From Sediminibacterium soli (GTDB lineage: Bacteria > Bacteroidota > Bacteroidia > Chitinophagales > Chitinophagaceae): 64,000 nt of DNA. The DNA lies in the NCBI RefSeq assembly GCF_009939225.1, contig NZ_JAACJR010000006.1, positions 558,001-622,000 on the forward strand. Direction: 5' to 3'. Position numbers and translations under genes: made by a program. The notes under the pieces were generated by a model. That model worked only from the letters and a program-made list of their open reading frames with translations, had not been told where the DNA came from and searched no databases. Positions 1 to 8,156 of this stretch are shown here, piece by piece (the stretch's first letter is position 1; every line of letters begins with the position of its first letter).

Positions 1-1
1 C

Positions 2-1762
2 GTAACCACTTACGACCTGCTGCGCACGGAAAAAATGCCTTTCTCCGCACACCCCTATGGCCGCGAAGAGAACAAGGGCGACTACCGTGAAGACAAACGT
101 TCGCTGTTCGAGAACAATACCGAGGTGATGGCGAAATACAACAATACGTTTGGTTTTGTAGGACTGAATGCATTCGTGGGAGGTAACCTGCGGAACTTCA
201 CTTATAAATCCAGTTTTGTAACCACCGATTACCTCAACGTTCCGAATGTGTACACATTTGCCAACAGCCGTAACCCCATCAAGGCGTACAGCTTTAACAG
301 CGAAATGCGCGTGCTGAGCGGTTACTATTCTGTAGACCTTTCGCTTGGCAAATATGCCAACCTGAATACGACGGGAAGAGTGGATAAGATATCAACGCTG
401 AACAAATCTTATTTCTATCCTTCGGTATCGGCCAATACGGTGATCTCCGATTACGTAACGCTGCCGAAAGCGATCTCGTTCCTGAAAATACGCGGATCTT
501 ATGCAAATGTGAAGAGCGCGGGTTCCAGCGTATCGTCTTATATCGGCGCCACACCCAATGCATCTTACCCGCTGGGGTATGGCAGCGAATACCAGTCGTC
601 TTACGACGGACCAACCTATTCGCTGGTTACACCGTATAATACCGCGCTGGGCTACAACAACCAGCCTTACGCAACTTATCCCAATAACATCATCGATCCG
701 GCCATCGCACCCGACAGCCGTTCAACGATCGAGCTGGGTCTGGATATGAAATTTCTTAAGAACAGGCTGGGGCTCGATGTGGCATTCTATTCCAACACCG
801 ACGGACCGCAGATCTATAACAAGCCACTCTCACAGACGACGGGCTACAATTCCTTTATCACCAATGCGGTGAAAAACAGGACCAATGGCCTGGAGATATC
901 GGTCAGCGGACAGGCGATCAAAACAAAGGATTTCAGCTGGGATGTATTGCTCAACTGGAGCACCTACCGCCGCAGACTGGCGGAACTTCCCGAAGGCGTG
1001 AATGTGCTGAACACTTTTTACCGCAAGGGCGACAGGCTTGATAAGGTATATGTCGGTTCGTTTGTACGCACTCCCGATGGCGCTTTGATCAACGATGCAG
1101 GGGGCAGGCCGATCGTTAACCCGATCGCGCAGTTCAAAGGCTATGCAGATCCTGACTGGGTTTGGGGCCTGAACAACCGTTTTAACTATAAGAACTTCAG
1201 TTTATCGTTCCAGTTCGACGGAAGGGTAGGCGGCATCATGGAGGACTATGTGCGTAAACAGACGTTCCGCGGCGGAAGAAACATTGAAACCGTACAGGGT
1301 AAAATGGGCGATGCGCGTTACCAGGATTACAAGGGCATCAAATCCTATATCGGCGACGGCGTTATCGTAAGCAATGCCACACCGATACAATACGATCCGG
1401 CAACAGGTGCGGTGACCAATTTCGATAAACTGCAGTTCACCACAAACAATATCCCAACCTTCCTGCAGGACTATATCAGCCGTTACAACGGCACTTCCGA
1501 GGGAAACCTGATGAGCAAGACCTATTTCAAACTCAGGGAAGTGACCATCGGGTATAGCCTGCCTGTAAGCGTATTCGGCAGGAAATCATTCGTCCGTTCT
1601 GCAAGTGTATCGCTTGTCGGCAGAAACCTGCTCTACTTTATCAAAGACGGCAATCGCTACAAAGACGTTGACATTGACCAGTATGCCGGCGGACAGACCT
1701 CGTCGGGTCTGCAAACACCGACCATGCGTCGTTACGGCATCAACATCAACCTCACATTCTAA
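2..1762 (+). CDS. SusC/RagA-type TonB-dependent outer membrane receptor, 5'-truncated by the window edge
   Basis: C-terminal part (about 586 codons) of a TonB-linked outer-membrane beta-barrel; the frame is open to base 2, so plug, TonB box and signal peptide lie outside. The visible protein is rich in alternating aromatic/polar strands and ends in a strand with terminal Phe (GININLTF), as expected for a barrel inserted by Bam. SusC proteins form the import barrel under a SusD lid. SusD follows after 21 bases. The rest of the operon codes for phosphonate-type enzymes, so the imported ligand is inferred to be a phosphonate-bearing molecule rather than a glycan; the sequence of the barrel alone does not show the ligand. 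Confidence 0.95.
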   Translation, partial: VTTYDLLRTEKMPFSAHPYGREENKGDYREDKRSLFENNTEVMAKYNNTFGFVGLNAFVGGNLRNFTYKSSFVTTDYLNVPNVYTFANSRNPIKAYSFNSEMRVLSGYYSVDLSLGKYANLNTTGRVDKISTLNKSYFYPSVSANTVISDYVTLPKAISFLKIRGSYANVKSAGSSVSSYIGATPNASYPLGYGSEYQSSYDGPTYSLVTPYNTALGYNNQPYATYPNNIIDPAIAPDSRSTIELGLDMKFLKNRLGLDVAFYSNTDGPQIYNKPLSQTTGYNSFITNAVKNRTNGLEISVSGQAIKTKDFSWDVLLNWSTYRRRLAELPEGVNVLNTFYRKGDRLDKVYVGSFVRTPDGALINDAGGRPIVNPIAQFKGYADPDWVWGLNNRFNYKNFSLSFQFDGRVGGIMEDYVRKQTFRGGRNIETVQGKMGDARYQDYKGIKSYIGDGVIVSNATPIQYDPATGAVTNFDKLQFTTNNIPTFLQDYISRYNGTSEGNLMSKTYFKLREVTIGYSLPVSVFGRKSFVRSASVSLVGRNLLYFIKDGNRYKDVDIDQYAGGQTSSGLQTPTMRRYGININLTF

Positions 1763-1783
1763 TCCTGTAAATCGATTACAACG

Positions 1784-3343
1784 ATGAAAAAGATACTCCT
1801 TTCCACATTATTGATCGGTTCCGTTATGACGGGATGCGTGAAGAGTTTTGACGATCTGAAAAAAGACACCAACCGTCCCGTAAACGTACCGCCCTCGCTG
1901 GTGCTGAGTTCCGTGCTGAATGATTTTACCCAGCCGGCATGGTCGCTCCCGCATCGCTGGAACCAGTACAGCAACTGTAATTACAACTATTACGGCAACC
2001 AGGAATACAACTGGACCAATGTTTCGTTTAACCCATACAATACGCTGAAGAATATCGGCAAGATGGAACAGGAAGCGATAGCCGGCGGGGCTGCCGCGCA
2101 GAACCCGTACAGCGCACTGGGCAAGTTCTTCCGTGCATTCTTTTACTATGACCTGTCCATGCGTGTGGGTGACCTGCCGCTGAGCGAAGCCGTTCAGGGT
2201 CTGAACGTGGCCACACCCAAGTACGATACGCAGAAAGACGTGTTTGTACAGGTGCTCAAATGGCTGGATGATGCCAACACAGACCTGGCGCAGCTGATCA
2301 CCAAGGGAACCAATACGCTGACCGGTGATTATTATTACAATAACGACCTGCGTAAATGGCAGAAGGCGATCAATGCGTTCAAACTGCGCGTACTGATTTC
2401 GCTGAGCAGGAAAGAAGCGGATACAGACCTGGCCGTAAAAACCAGGTTTGCAGCGGTGATCGCTGATCCGGATAAATACCCGCTTTTCGGCGGCATGGGC
2501 GAGAACCTGCAGTATGTGTACAACAGCACCTTCAACAAGTATCCCACCAACCCCGATAATTTCGGTTTCGATGCAACCCGGTATAATACGGCGGCCACTT
2601 ACCTGAACAACCTGGTAGCGCTGCAGGACCCGAGAACTTTTGTAACGGCAGAACCCGCTGCCAAGCGTGTGGCGGCAGGCGCGGCACCCACATCGTTTGC
2701 GGCCTTCCTCGGCGCCAGCAGCGGCGAAGACCTTGCTGATATGAGCACCAAGGCAGGTAACGGCGAGTATTCGTTCATCAACCGCAAACGGTATTACAGC
2801 ACCTATACCGCAGAGGCCAATATCCAGATCGGATATGCGGAAATGTGTTTCAATATCGCAGAAGCTGTTAACCGTGGATGGATCAGCGGTAACGCAGAAA
2901 GCTGGTACCGCAAAGGCATCGACGCCTCTATCGGTTTCTATGGCATCGTTAACGGAAACAATACCGTGTACTTCCAGAAACCCGGCGGTACGCTGAACGA
3001 TTACAACAGTTATGTGATCAGCTACGATGCGGATGCATATTATAACCAGTCTGCCGTAAAATACAATGGCAACAATGCAACAGGTCTTTCGCAGATCGTA
3101 CTGCAGAAATACCTGGCTTTCTTCCAGAACAGCGGCTGGGAAGCCTACTACAACTGGCGCAGAACGGGCGTACCCGGTTTTCTTACCGGGCCGGGCACGG
3201 GCAACAGCCAGCGTGTGGCAAAAAGATTTCTTTATCCCACATCGGAACTGGCCACCAACAATGCGAACCTGAAAACCGCATTGCAGCGACAGTTCTCGAA
3301 TGGCGTGGATGATATCAATGCCGATCTCTGGATCAATAAATAA
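1784..3343 (+). CDS. SusD/RagB-like outer membrane lipoprotein (SusD-like_2 type)
   Basis: 519 residues. The signal peptide ends in a lipobox (SVMTGC) with Cys18 as the lipidated residue. The body has the helical, Asn/Tyr/Trp-rich character of SusD lids, including NYNYYGNQEYNW near residue 70 and the late motif EAYYNWRRTGVPGF seen in the SusD-like_2 (PF12771) subgroup. It would sit on the outer face of the cell, capture ligand and close over the SusC barrel encoded just upstream. No carbohydrate-active enzyme is encoded in the operon, so a non-glycan or modified-glycan ligand is likely. A stable hairpin follows the stop codon. Confidence 0.94.
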   Translation: MKKILLSTLLIGSVMTGCVKSFDDLKKDTNRPVNVPPSLVLSSVLNDFTQPAWSLPHRWNQYSNCNYNYYGNQEYNWTNVSFNPYNTLKNIGKMEQEAIAGGAAAQNPYSALGKFFRAFFYYDLSMRVGDLPLSEAVQGLNVATPKYDTQKDVFVQVLKWLDDANTDLAQLITKGTNTLTGDYYYNNDLRKWQKAINAFKLRVLISLSRKEADTDLAVKTRFAAVIADPDKYPLFGGMGENLQYVYNSTFNKYPTNPDNFGFDATRYNTAATYLNNLVALQDPRTFVTAEPAAKRVAAGAAPTSFAAFLGASSGEDLADMSTKAGNGEYSFINRKRYYSTYTAEANIQIGYAEMCFNIAEAVNRGWISGNAESWYRKGIDASIGFYGIVNGNNTVYFQKPGGTLNDYNSYVISYDADAYYNQSAVKYNGNNATGLSQIVLQKYLAFFQNSGWEAYYNWRRTGVPGFLTGPGTGNSQRVAKRFLYPTSELATNNANLKTALQRQFSNGVDDINADLWINK

Positions 3344-3363
3344 TTTTTATCAACAGTTGTACA

Positions 3364-3387
3364 GGCGGGGTCTTTTCAGGCCCTGCC
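3364..3387 (+). other. Intercistronic hairpin between susD and the downstream enzyme genes
   Basis: A 9-bp stem (GGCGGGGTC / GGCCCTGCC, fully paired in RNA with two G-U pairs) around a 6-base loop TTTTCA. No T-run follows, so it is not a standard terminator. It could set the SusCD to enzyme expression ratio by protecting the upstream mRNA or by partial termination; that role is inferred. Confidence 0.5.
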
Positions 3388-3406
3388 TTCCTATAAAAAC
3401 ACCATT

Positions 3407-4492
3407 ATGAAAAACAGGTTATTGTATACAGCATTCGTATTGACGGCAATGATCGGTGGCATTTCAGCATCCCATGCCCAGCGTGCCACTGAAAACGTGG
3501 TGATCGTAACCCTCGATGGCATGCGCTGGCAGGAACTGTTTGGCGGCGCTGACCGCGCACTGCTGCAGAACAAACAATTTACAAAAGACAGCAACGGCAC
3601 CCACAAACGGTTCTGGGCGGAAGACCTGGAGGAAAGAAGAAAGAAATTGTTTCCGTTCATATGGACGGAAATTGCGGCAAAAGGGCAGATCTACGGTAAC
3701 CGCCGCTACGATAACAAGGTCAACAACGCAAACAAGTACCAGTTCTCCTATCCCGGTTACAACGAAATTTTTACAGGCTATCCTGATACGGCTGTGAACT
3801 CGAACGACAAGATCCGCAATAAGAATACCAATGTGCTGGAATACCTGAATAACCAACCGGGTTTTGAAGGAAAGATCGCTGCATTTTCAACCTGGGATGT
3901 GTTTCCCTATATCTTGAACAAATGGAGAAGCGGCATTTATGTGAATGCCGATGATACGCTATCCTTTCCGGATGAAAAACTGCAGTTGCTGAACGATATG
4001 CAGTTCCTCACCACCAGGCCCATCGGCGTGCGCCCGGATATCCTTACGTATATGTCGGCGCGTGAATACCTGAAAGCCTACCGCCCCAGGGTGCTCTATA
4101 TCGCGTTTGATGAAACGGACGATTTTGCGCATGGCGGTGAATACGACCAGTACCTCGGCAGCGCCTATGCGGAAGACCGGATGATCGCCGATCTGTGGAA
4201 ATACCTTCAGTCGACACCGGGATACAAAGACAAGACCACGCTGATCATCACCTGCGATCATGGCCGGGGTGATAAAGACAAAAACAACTGGCGCCATCAT
4301 GGAGAGAGGATCCCGGAAGCAGGACAGATATGGATCGCCGCCATAGGCCCGGATACAAAAGCAATGGGAGAGGCGAAAACAGGCGGTCAGCTTTACCAGG
4401 AGCAGCTGGCAGCAACCATTGCGGGTCTATTGGGCCACGAGTTCAGGGCAGAACACCCGGTGGCCAAACCGATCACAGCCATATACAAATAG
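3407..4492 (+). CDS. Secreted alkaline-phosphatase-superfamily hydrolase (NPP / phosphonoacetate-hydrolase-like)
   Basis: 361 residues with a cleavable signal peptide ending near ASHAQ. AP-superfamily metal and catalytic motifs are visible: TLDG with Asp37, a nucleophile position nine residues before TG (Ser114 in FSYPGYNEIFTG), a D-x-x-D-D-F-A-H metal motif (DETDDFAH), then CDHGRG and HHGE. The family includes phosphodiesterases, nucleotide pyrophosphatases and phosphonate hydrolases. Its place between susD and a phosphonate oxygenase suggests it frees a phosphonate or organophosphate from an imported ester in the periplasm. The exact bond cleaved is not visible. A paralogue with the same motif spacing closes the operon. 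Confidence 0.88.
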   Translation: MKNRLLYTAFVLTAMIGGISASHAQRATENVVIVTLDGMRWQELFGGADRALLQNKQFTKDSNGTHKRFWAEDLEERRKKLFPFIWTEIAAKGQIYGNRRYDNKVNNANKYQFSYPGYNEIFTGYPDTAVNSNDKIRNKNTNVLEYLNNQPGFEGKIAAFSTWDVFPYILNKWRSGIYVNADDTLSFPDEKLQLLNDMQFLTTRPIGVRPDILTYMSAREYLKAYRPRVLYIAFDETDDFAHGGEYDQYLGSAYAEDRMIADLWKYLQSTPGYKDKTTLIITCDHGRGDKDKNNWRHHGERIPEAGQIWIAAIGPDTKAMGEAKTGGQLYQEQLAATIAGLLGHEFRAEHPVAKPITAIYK

Positions 4493-4493
4493 C

Positions 4494-5078
4494 ATGAACA
4501 GAGAGCAGATCGAGCAAACGGTGGGGGAGATCCTTGCACTCTACCGTTCTTACGGCAACGAAGATTATATAGGCGAACCGGTTTCACAGATAGAACATAT
4601 GTGCCAGTGTGCGCAGCTGGCGGAGGAGGGGGGATATGATACCGATATGGTGCTCGCCGCTCTTTTCCACGATATCGGCCACCTGTGCGAACACATCATG
4701 CCCGTAGCGCATATGCAGGGTTTTGGCGTGGCGGATCATGAAAAACTGGGTGCGGACTATCTCCGGGAAAAAGGTTTCTCCGAAAAGATCGCCCGACTGG
4801 TGGCATCGCATGTGGAAGCAAAAAGATACCTCACGTACAGCGATCCCGCTTACTGCGAAAAATTATCCGCGGCAAGCAGGGAAACCCTTGCGCTGCAGGG
4901 CGGCGTGATGAATGAATCGGAAGCAAAGGCATTTGAATCGGATCCGCTGCACGGATCTTATATCACCCTGCGCAGATGGGATGAGCTTGCCAAAAAAGAG
5001 CATGTTCCGCTGCCCGATCTCACCCATTTCGGCAACCTGATGCGGGAGCATCTGCAAAACAATAACCAACCAGTATGA
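4494..5078 (+). CDS. PhnZ-like HD-domain mixed-valence diiron oxygenase (phosphonate-operon HD protein)
   Basis: 194 residues; the ATG is one base after the previous stop. The six iron ligands known for PhnZ can be placed at His35, His59-Asp60, His82, His106 and Asp163 (in RRWDELAK). The gating pair of PhnZ (Tyr and Glu near positions 24 and 27) matches Tyr25 and Glu28. PhnZ cleaves the C-P bond of 2-amino-1-hydroxyethylphosphonate to glycine and phosphate; relatives (TmpB) act on the trimethylated analogue. The family corresponds to the 'phosphonate degradation operon associated HDIG protein'. No PhnY-type Fe/2OG hydroxylase is visible here, so the source of a hydroxylated substrate is unknown. 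Its stop overlaps the next ATG (ATGA), implying translational coupling. Myo-inositol oxygenase-type HD enzymes are the main alternative. Confidence 0.85.
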   Translation: MNREQIEQTVGEILALYRSYGNEDYIGEPVSQIEHMCQCAQLAEEGGYDTDMVLAALFHDIGHLCEHIMPVAHMQGFGVADHEKLGADYLREKGFSEKIARLVASHVEAKRYLTYSDPAYCEKLSAASRETLALQGGVMNESEAKAFESDPLHGSYITLRRWDELAKKEHVPLPDLTHFGNLMREHLQNNNQPV

Positions 5079-5758
5079 GAACAGACTTAGTAGTATTTGA
5101 TATTGCCGGCACCACGGTAAAAGACAGCGGCAATATCACGAACGTAATGAAACAGGCTTTTACCGGTGAGGATATCGATATTCCCGAAACGGAGATAGAT
5201 AAAGTGATGGGATACCGGAAAATAGAAGCGGTGAACATACTCCTGAGACAGCACGGTCTCACTGATGAACAGCAGATAGCGGAGATCGCCCATCGCGTGC
5301 ACGAGCAGTTCAACAACGATATGATTGCGTTTTATGAGCGGCAGGAAGACCTGGTGCCGCTTCCGTTTGCAGAGGAATTGTTTGCATGGCTGTACGAAAC
5401 CAACAGGAAAGTGGCGCTCGACACCGGCTTCCCGCGAAGCATTACCAACGCCATCCTCAAAAAACTGAACTGGCTTACCCATCCGCACATACAAGCAGTT
5501 GTCTGCAGCGATGAAGTGCCCGAGGGGAGACCGCATCCGTTCATGATACGATCGGTGATGGAGCAGTTTGGCATACAGGATGCGGCCAACGTGGTGAAAG
5601 TGGGTGATACGATGGTAGACATACTCGAGGGCAGAAATGCCGGCTGCGGCATGGTGATAGGGGTTACCACAGGCGCCTATACAAGAGAAGAACTCTCGCT
5701 GTATAAACCCGATCATATCATCGATACGCTGGAGCAGGTACCGGCGCTGCTGTCATGA
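5075..5758 (+). CDS. Phosphonatase-like HAD hydrolase (PhnX relative, TIGR03351-type)
   Basis: 227 residues. HAD motif I is DIAGTT with nucleophile Asp9 and, as in phosphonoacetaldehyde hydrolase, Ala11 where ordinary HAD phosphatases carry the acid/base Asp. The cap motif MGYRKIEAV places Lys49 at the Schiff-base lysine of PhnX (MGLLKIDHV). The late acidic motif VGDTMVDILEGRNAG also matches PhnX closely. PhnX hydrolyses phosphonoacetaldehyde to acetaldehyde and phosphate. Retention of both hallmarks supports C-P hydrolysis of an aldehyde-type substrate; whether it is phosphonoacetaldehyde itself is inferred. It overlaps both neighbours by 4 bases. Confidence 0.88.
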   Translation: MRTDLVVFDIAGTTVKDSGNITNVMKQAFTGEDIDIPETEIDKVMGYRKIEAVNILLRQHGLTDEQQIAEIAHRVHEQFNNDMIAFYERQEDLVPLPFAEELFAWLYETNRKVALDTGFPRSITNAILKKLNWLTHPHIQAVVCSDEVPEGRPHPFMIRSVMEQFGIQDAANVVKVGDTMVDILEGRNAGCGMVIGVTTGAYTREELSLYKPDHIIDTLEQVPALLS

Positions 5759-7044
5759 GCAGGAGAATAACGATACCCGCACTCACTGCCGGCAGAAAGG
5801 ACTGGTCCGTTGCGCTCTATGCATCACTGGTCACCTTTCTTACCTATGCCACCGTATACGCATTCCGTAAACCCTTTACCGTAGGAACTTTTGAAACCGA
5901 GCCGCGTGTACTGGGCATACCGTATAAGGATGCATTGGTGGTATGCCAGGTGCTGGGGTATATGTTCAGCAAATTCTATGGCATACGGTTCATAGCCGAA
6001 TTGAAGAAAAGCGCAAGATCCCGCACGATCCTGTTACTGGTAATGGTATCCTGGCTGGCCCTGTTGCTGTTCGCCATCGTGCCCGCGCCCTGGAACATTC
6101 CTTTCCTGTTCATCAACGGTTTTCCCCTGGGTATGATATGGGGCGTGGTGTTCTCATTCGTAGAGGGTCGGAAAACAACCGATATGATCGGCGCATCGCT
6201 GTCGGTAAGCTTTATTTTTTCTTCCGGTTTTGTCAAGTCCGTGGCCAAATGGCTGATGGTGCAATGGAATATAACCGAGTTCTGGGTGCCTTTTGTAACA
6301 GGTCTGGTGTTTTTGCTGCCGCTGCTGCTGCTGCTGGCATTACTCGAACGCATTCCCCCGCCATCTGCATCGGATACCGAGGTAAAAATGGCGCGGCCGC
6401 CGATGGATACCGCACAGCGCAAAAAGTTCTTTGCGCGTTTCAGCACGGGTATCGTGCTGCTGGTGGTTGTATATGTGCTGCTGACCATTTTCAGGGATAT
6501 ACGCGATAATTTTGCGGCGGACATCTGGAAAGAACTGGGCTATGGCAACCAGCCCGAAATATTCACTTCAACCGAAATACCGATAACGCTTTTTGTTTTG
6601 CTGCTGATCAGCAGCATGATGTTTATCCGCAACAGCGCCGTTGCGTTCCGGTTAACCCACTGGATCATTCTCGCGGGTTTTGTGGTTTCGGGCCTGAGTT
6701 CTTTTTTATTCATCAGCGGATGGCTGAATGGCTATGCGTGGATGCTGCTGGCCGGACTGGGACTGTATATCGGCTATATCCCTTTTAACTGCATCCTGTT
6801 CGACCGAATGATTGCGGCGCTGGGATCGCTGGCCAATGTGGGGTTCCTGATGTACCTCGCGGATTCGTTTGGTTACCTTGGCAGCGTGGGTGTGATCATG
6901 GCAAAGACTTTTTTTCATATCCGATCGCAGTGGAGCGTATTGTACAGCAATGGCGTGGTTGTTTTTTCGCTGCTGGGGATACCGCTTACGCTGATGGCCT
7001 TATATTATTTCAACAGAAAAATTCCCAAACCACAGTTTACATGA
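5755..7044 (+). CDS. DUF5690-family MFS-like inner membrane transporter
   Basis: 429 residues with about 12 hydrophobic segments and no signal peptide, recognised as DUF5690. The N-terminal part (YAFRKPF, then GYMFSKFYGIRF) resembles the organophosphate:phosphate antiporter branch of the MFS, where a similar YGFSKF motif occurs in GlpT. It is locked between the phosphonatase-like hydrolase and the FAD oxidoreductase by ATGA overlaps. I infer inner-membrane uptake of the phosphonate released in the periplasm; there is no PhnCDE ABC transporter in the operon to fill that role. The substrate is not proven by sequence. Confidence 0.8.
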   Translation: MSRRITIPALTAGRKDWSVALYASLVTFLTYATVYAFRKPFTVGTFETEPRVLGIPYKDALVVCQVLGYMFSKFYGIRFIAELKKSARSRTILLLVMVSWLALLLFAIVPAPWNIPFLFINGFPLGMIWGVVFSFVEGRKTTDMIGASLSVSFIFSSGFVKSVAKWLMVQWNITEFWVPFVTGLVFLLPLLLLLALLERIPPPSASDTEVKMARPPMDTAQRKKFFARFSTGIVLLVVVYVLLTIFRDIRDNFAADIWKELGYGNQPEIFTSTEIPITLFVLLLISSMMFIRNSAVAFRLTHWIILAGFVVSGLSSFLFISGWLNGYAWMLLAGLGLYIGYIPFNCILFDRMIAALGSLANVGFLMYLADSFGYLGSVGVIMAKTFFHIRSQWSVLYSNGVVVFSLLGIPLTLMALYYFNRKIPKPQFT

Positions 7045-8156
7045 AGCAAAAAGCGATCGTTATCGGGGCGGGTATCGCCGGTCTTGCCACAGCCAGATCG
7101 CTGGCACAGCGGGGTTATGCGGTAACTGTTATCGAAAGAGCAGGCCGGGCCTCCGGTGCATCGGTGCGTAACTTCGGCATGGTATGGCCTGTTGGCCAGC
7201 CTGCGGGCGAATTGTACGATGCGGCCAGACGTTCCGCAGAAATATGGAAAGAGATCGGCAGCGGCGGCACTATTTCCTGTACGCCTGCGGGAAGCCTGCA
7301 TGTGGCCTATCAGGCAGACGAATGGGCGGTGCTGCAGGAAGTGCGCGAACGGTTCCATTCCGAGGGCCGCAATGTGCAGCTGGTTGCTGCCGAAACCATT
7401 GCCGTAAAATATCCGGTGATCAAAACAGCGGGACTGATCGGCGGACTGTATTCCGCAGAGGAACTGATCGTGGATCCGCGACAGGCTATTGCATCACTGC
7501 CCGTTTATCTCGAAGAAAAATATGCGGTGCGGTTTCTCTGGAACAGGCTGGTATCCGATATCCGCACCGGTGCGGTGAAACTGGAAAACGAATGGCTGCC
7601 GGCGGATATCGTGGTGGTATGCGGCGGACAGGATTTTGAAACGCTGTACCCTGCGTTGTACCGCGCCCTACCCATTACCAGGTGCAAACTGCAGATGATG
7701 CGTTTTGCGCCTGTTGCCGAAATCGGTGCGGCCATCTGCGGCGGGCTTTCGCTGATCCATTATGCCTCGTTTGCGGCAGCGGGATCGCTGGAAACGCTCA
7801 GGAAACGTTACCAGGCGGAACTGCCGGACTATCTTGCCGCCGGTATCCATGTGATGGTATCACAGAATACGATGGGGGAGCTGACGGTGGGTGACTCACA
7901 TGAGTATGCGATGGAGGTAGACCCGTTTGACAAACCATCGGTTAACGGGCTGATCATGGATTATCTCTGCAGGTTTGCGCACTGCGAAACCTGGAAACCC
8001 ATTCAGCAATGGCATGGCGTTTATCCCAAACTCACCAACGGTGCGCCCTATGTATTTGAGAACCCGGAAGAAAATACCTTTGTATTGAACGGGCTTGGCG
8101 GTGCGGGTATGACCCTTTCTTTTGGATTAACCGAAAAACTGTTTGCTTCCCTATGA
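7041..8156 (+). CDS. TIGR03364-type FAD-dependent oxidoreductase of phosphonate operons (PbfC-like)
   Basis: 371 residues; start taken at the ATGA overlap with the transporter. The N-terminal Rossmann motif is G9-x-G11-x-x-G14 with Glu32 for the ADP-ribose, followed by GASVRNFGMVWP, a stretch characteristic of this DAO-family clade that is syntenic with phosphonatase-like hydrolases. Members oxidise amino-phosphonates; PbfC-type enzymes convert N-alkylated 2-aminoethylphosphonate to phosphonoacetaldehyde. With the PhnX-like enzyme next to it, an oxidative route from an (N-methyl) aminophosphonate to aldehyde and then phosphate is likely. It would take the place of the PhnW transaminase, which is absent. 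Confidence 0.85.
   Translation: MKQKAIVIGAGIAGLATARSLAQRGYAVTVIERAGRASGASVRNFGMVWPVGQPAGELYDAARRSAEIWKEIGSGGTISCTPAGSLHVAYQADEWAVLQEVRERFHSEGRNVQLVAAETIAVKYPVIKTAGLIGGLYSAEELIVDPRQAIASLPVYLEEKYAVRFLWNRLVSDIRTGAVKLENEWLPADIVVVCGGQDFETLYPALYRALPITRCKLQMMRFAPVAEIGAAICGGLSLIHYASFAAAGSLETLRKRYQAELPDYLAAGIHVMVSQNTMGELTVGDSHEYAMEVDPFDKPSVNGLIMDYLCRFAHCETWKPIQQWHGVYPKLTNGAPYVFENPEENTFVLNGLGGAGMTLSFGLTEKLFASL

Noticed and set aside
2..3343. SusC/SusD as an ordinary polysaccharide utilization locus
   Set aside because: No glycoside hydrolase, lyase or sulfatase-type cassette follows; the tightly coupled enzymes are of C-P families instead.
3464..3856. Long minus-strand ORF inside the first hydrolase gene
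   Set aside because: It is opposite a gene with intact catalytic motifs and has no family resemblance, start context or promoter.
6310..6335. CTG-rich run that looks like a microsatellite
   Set aside because: It encodes a Leu-rich membrane helix of the DUF5690 transporter in frame, so it needs no separate explanation.
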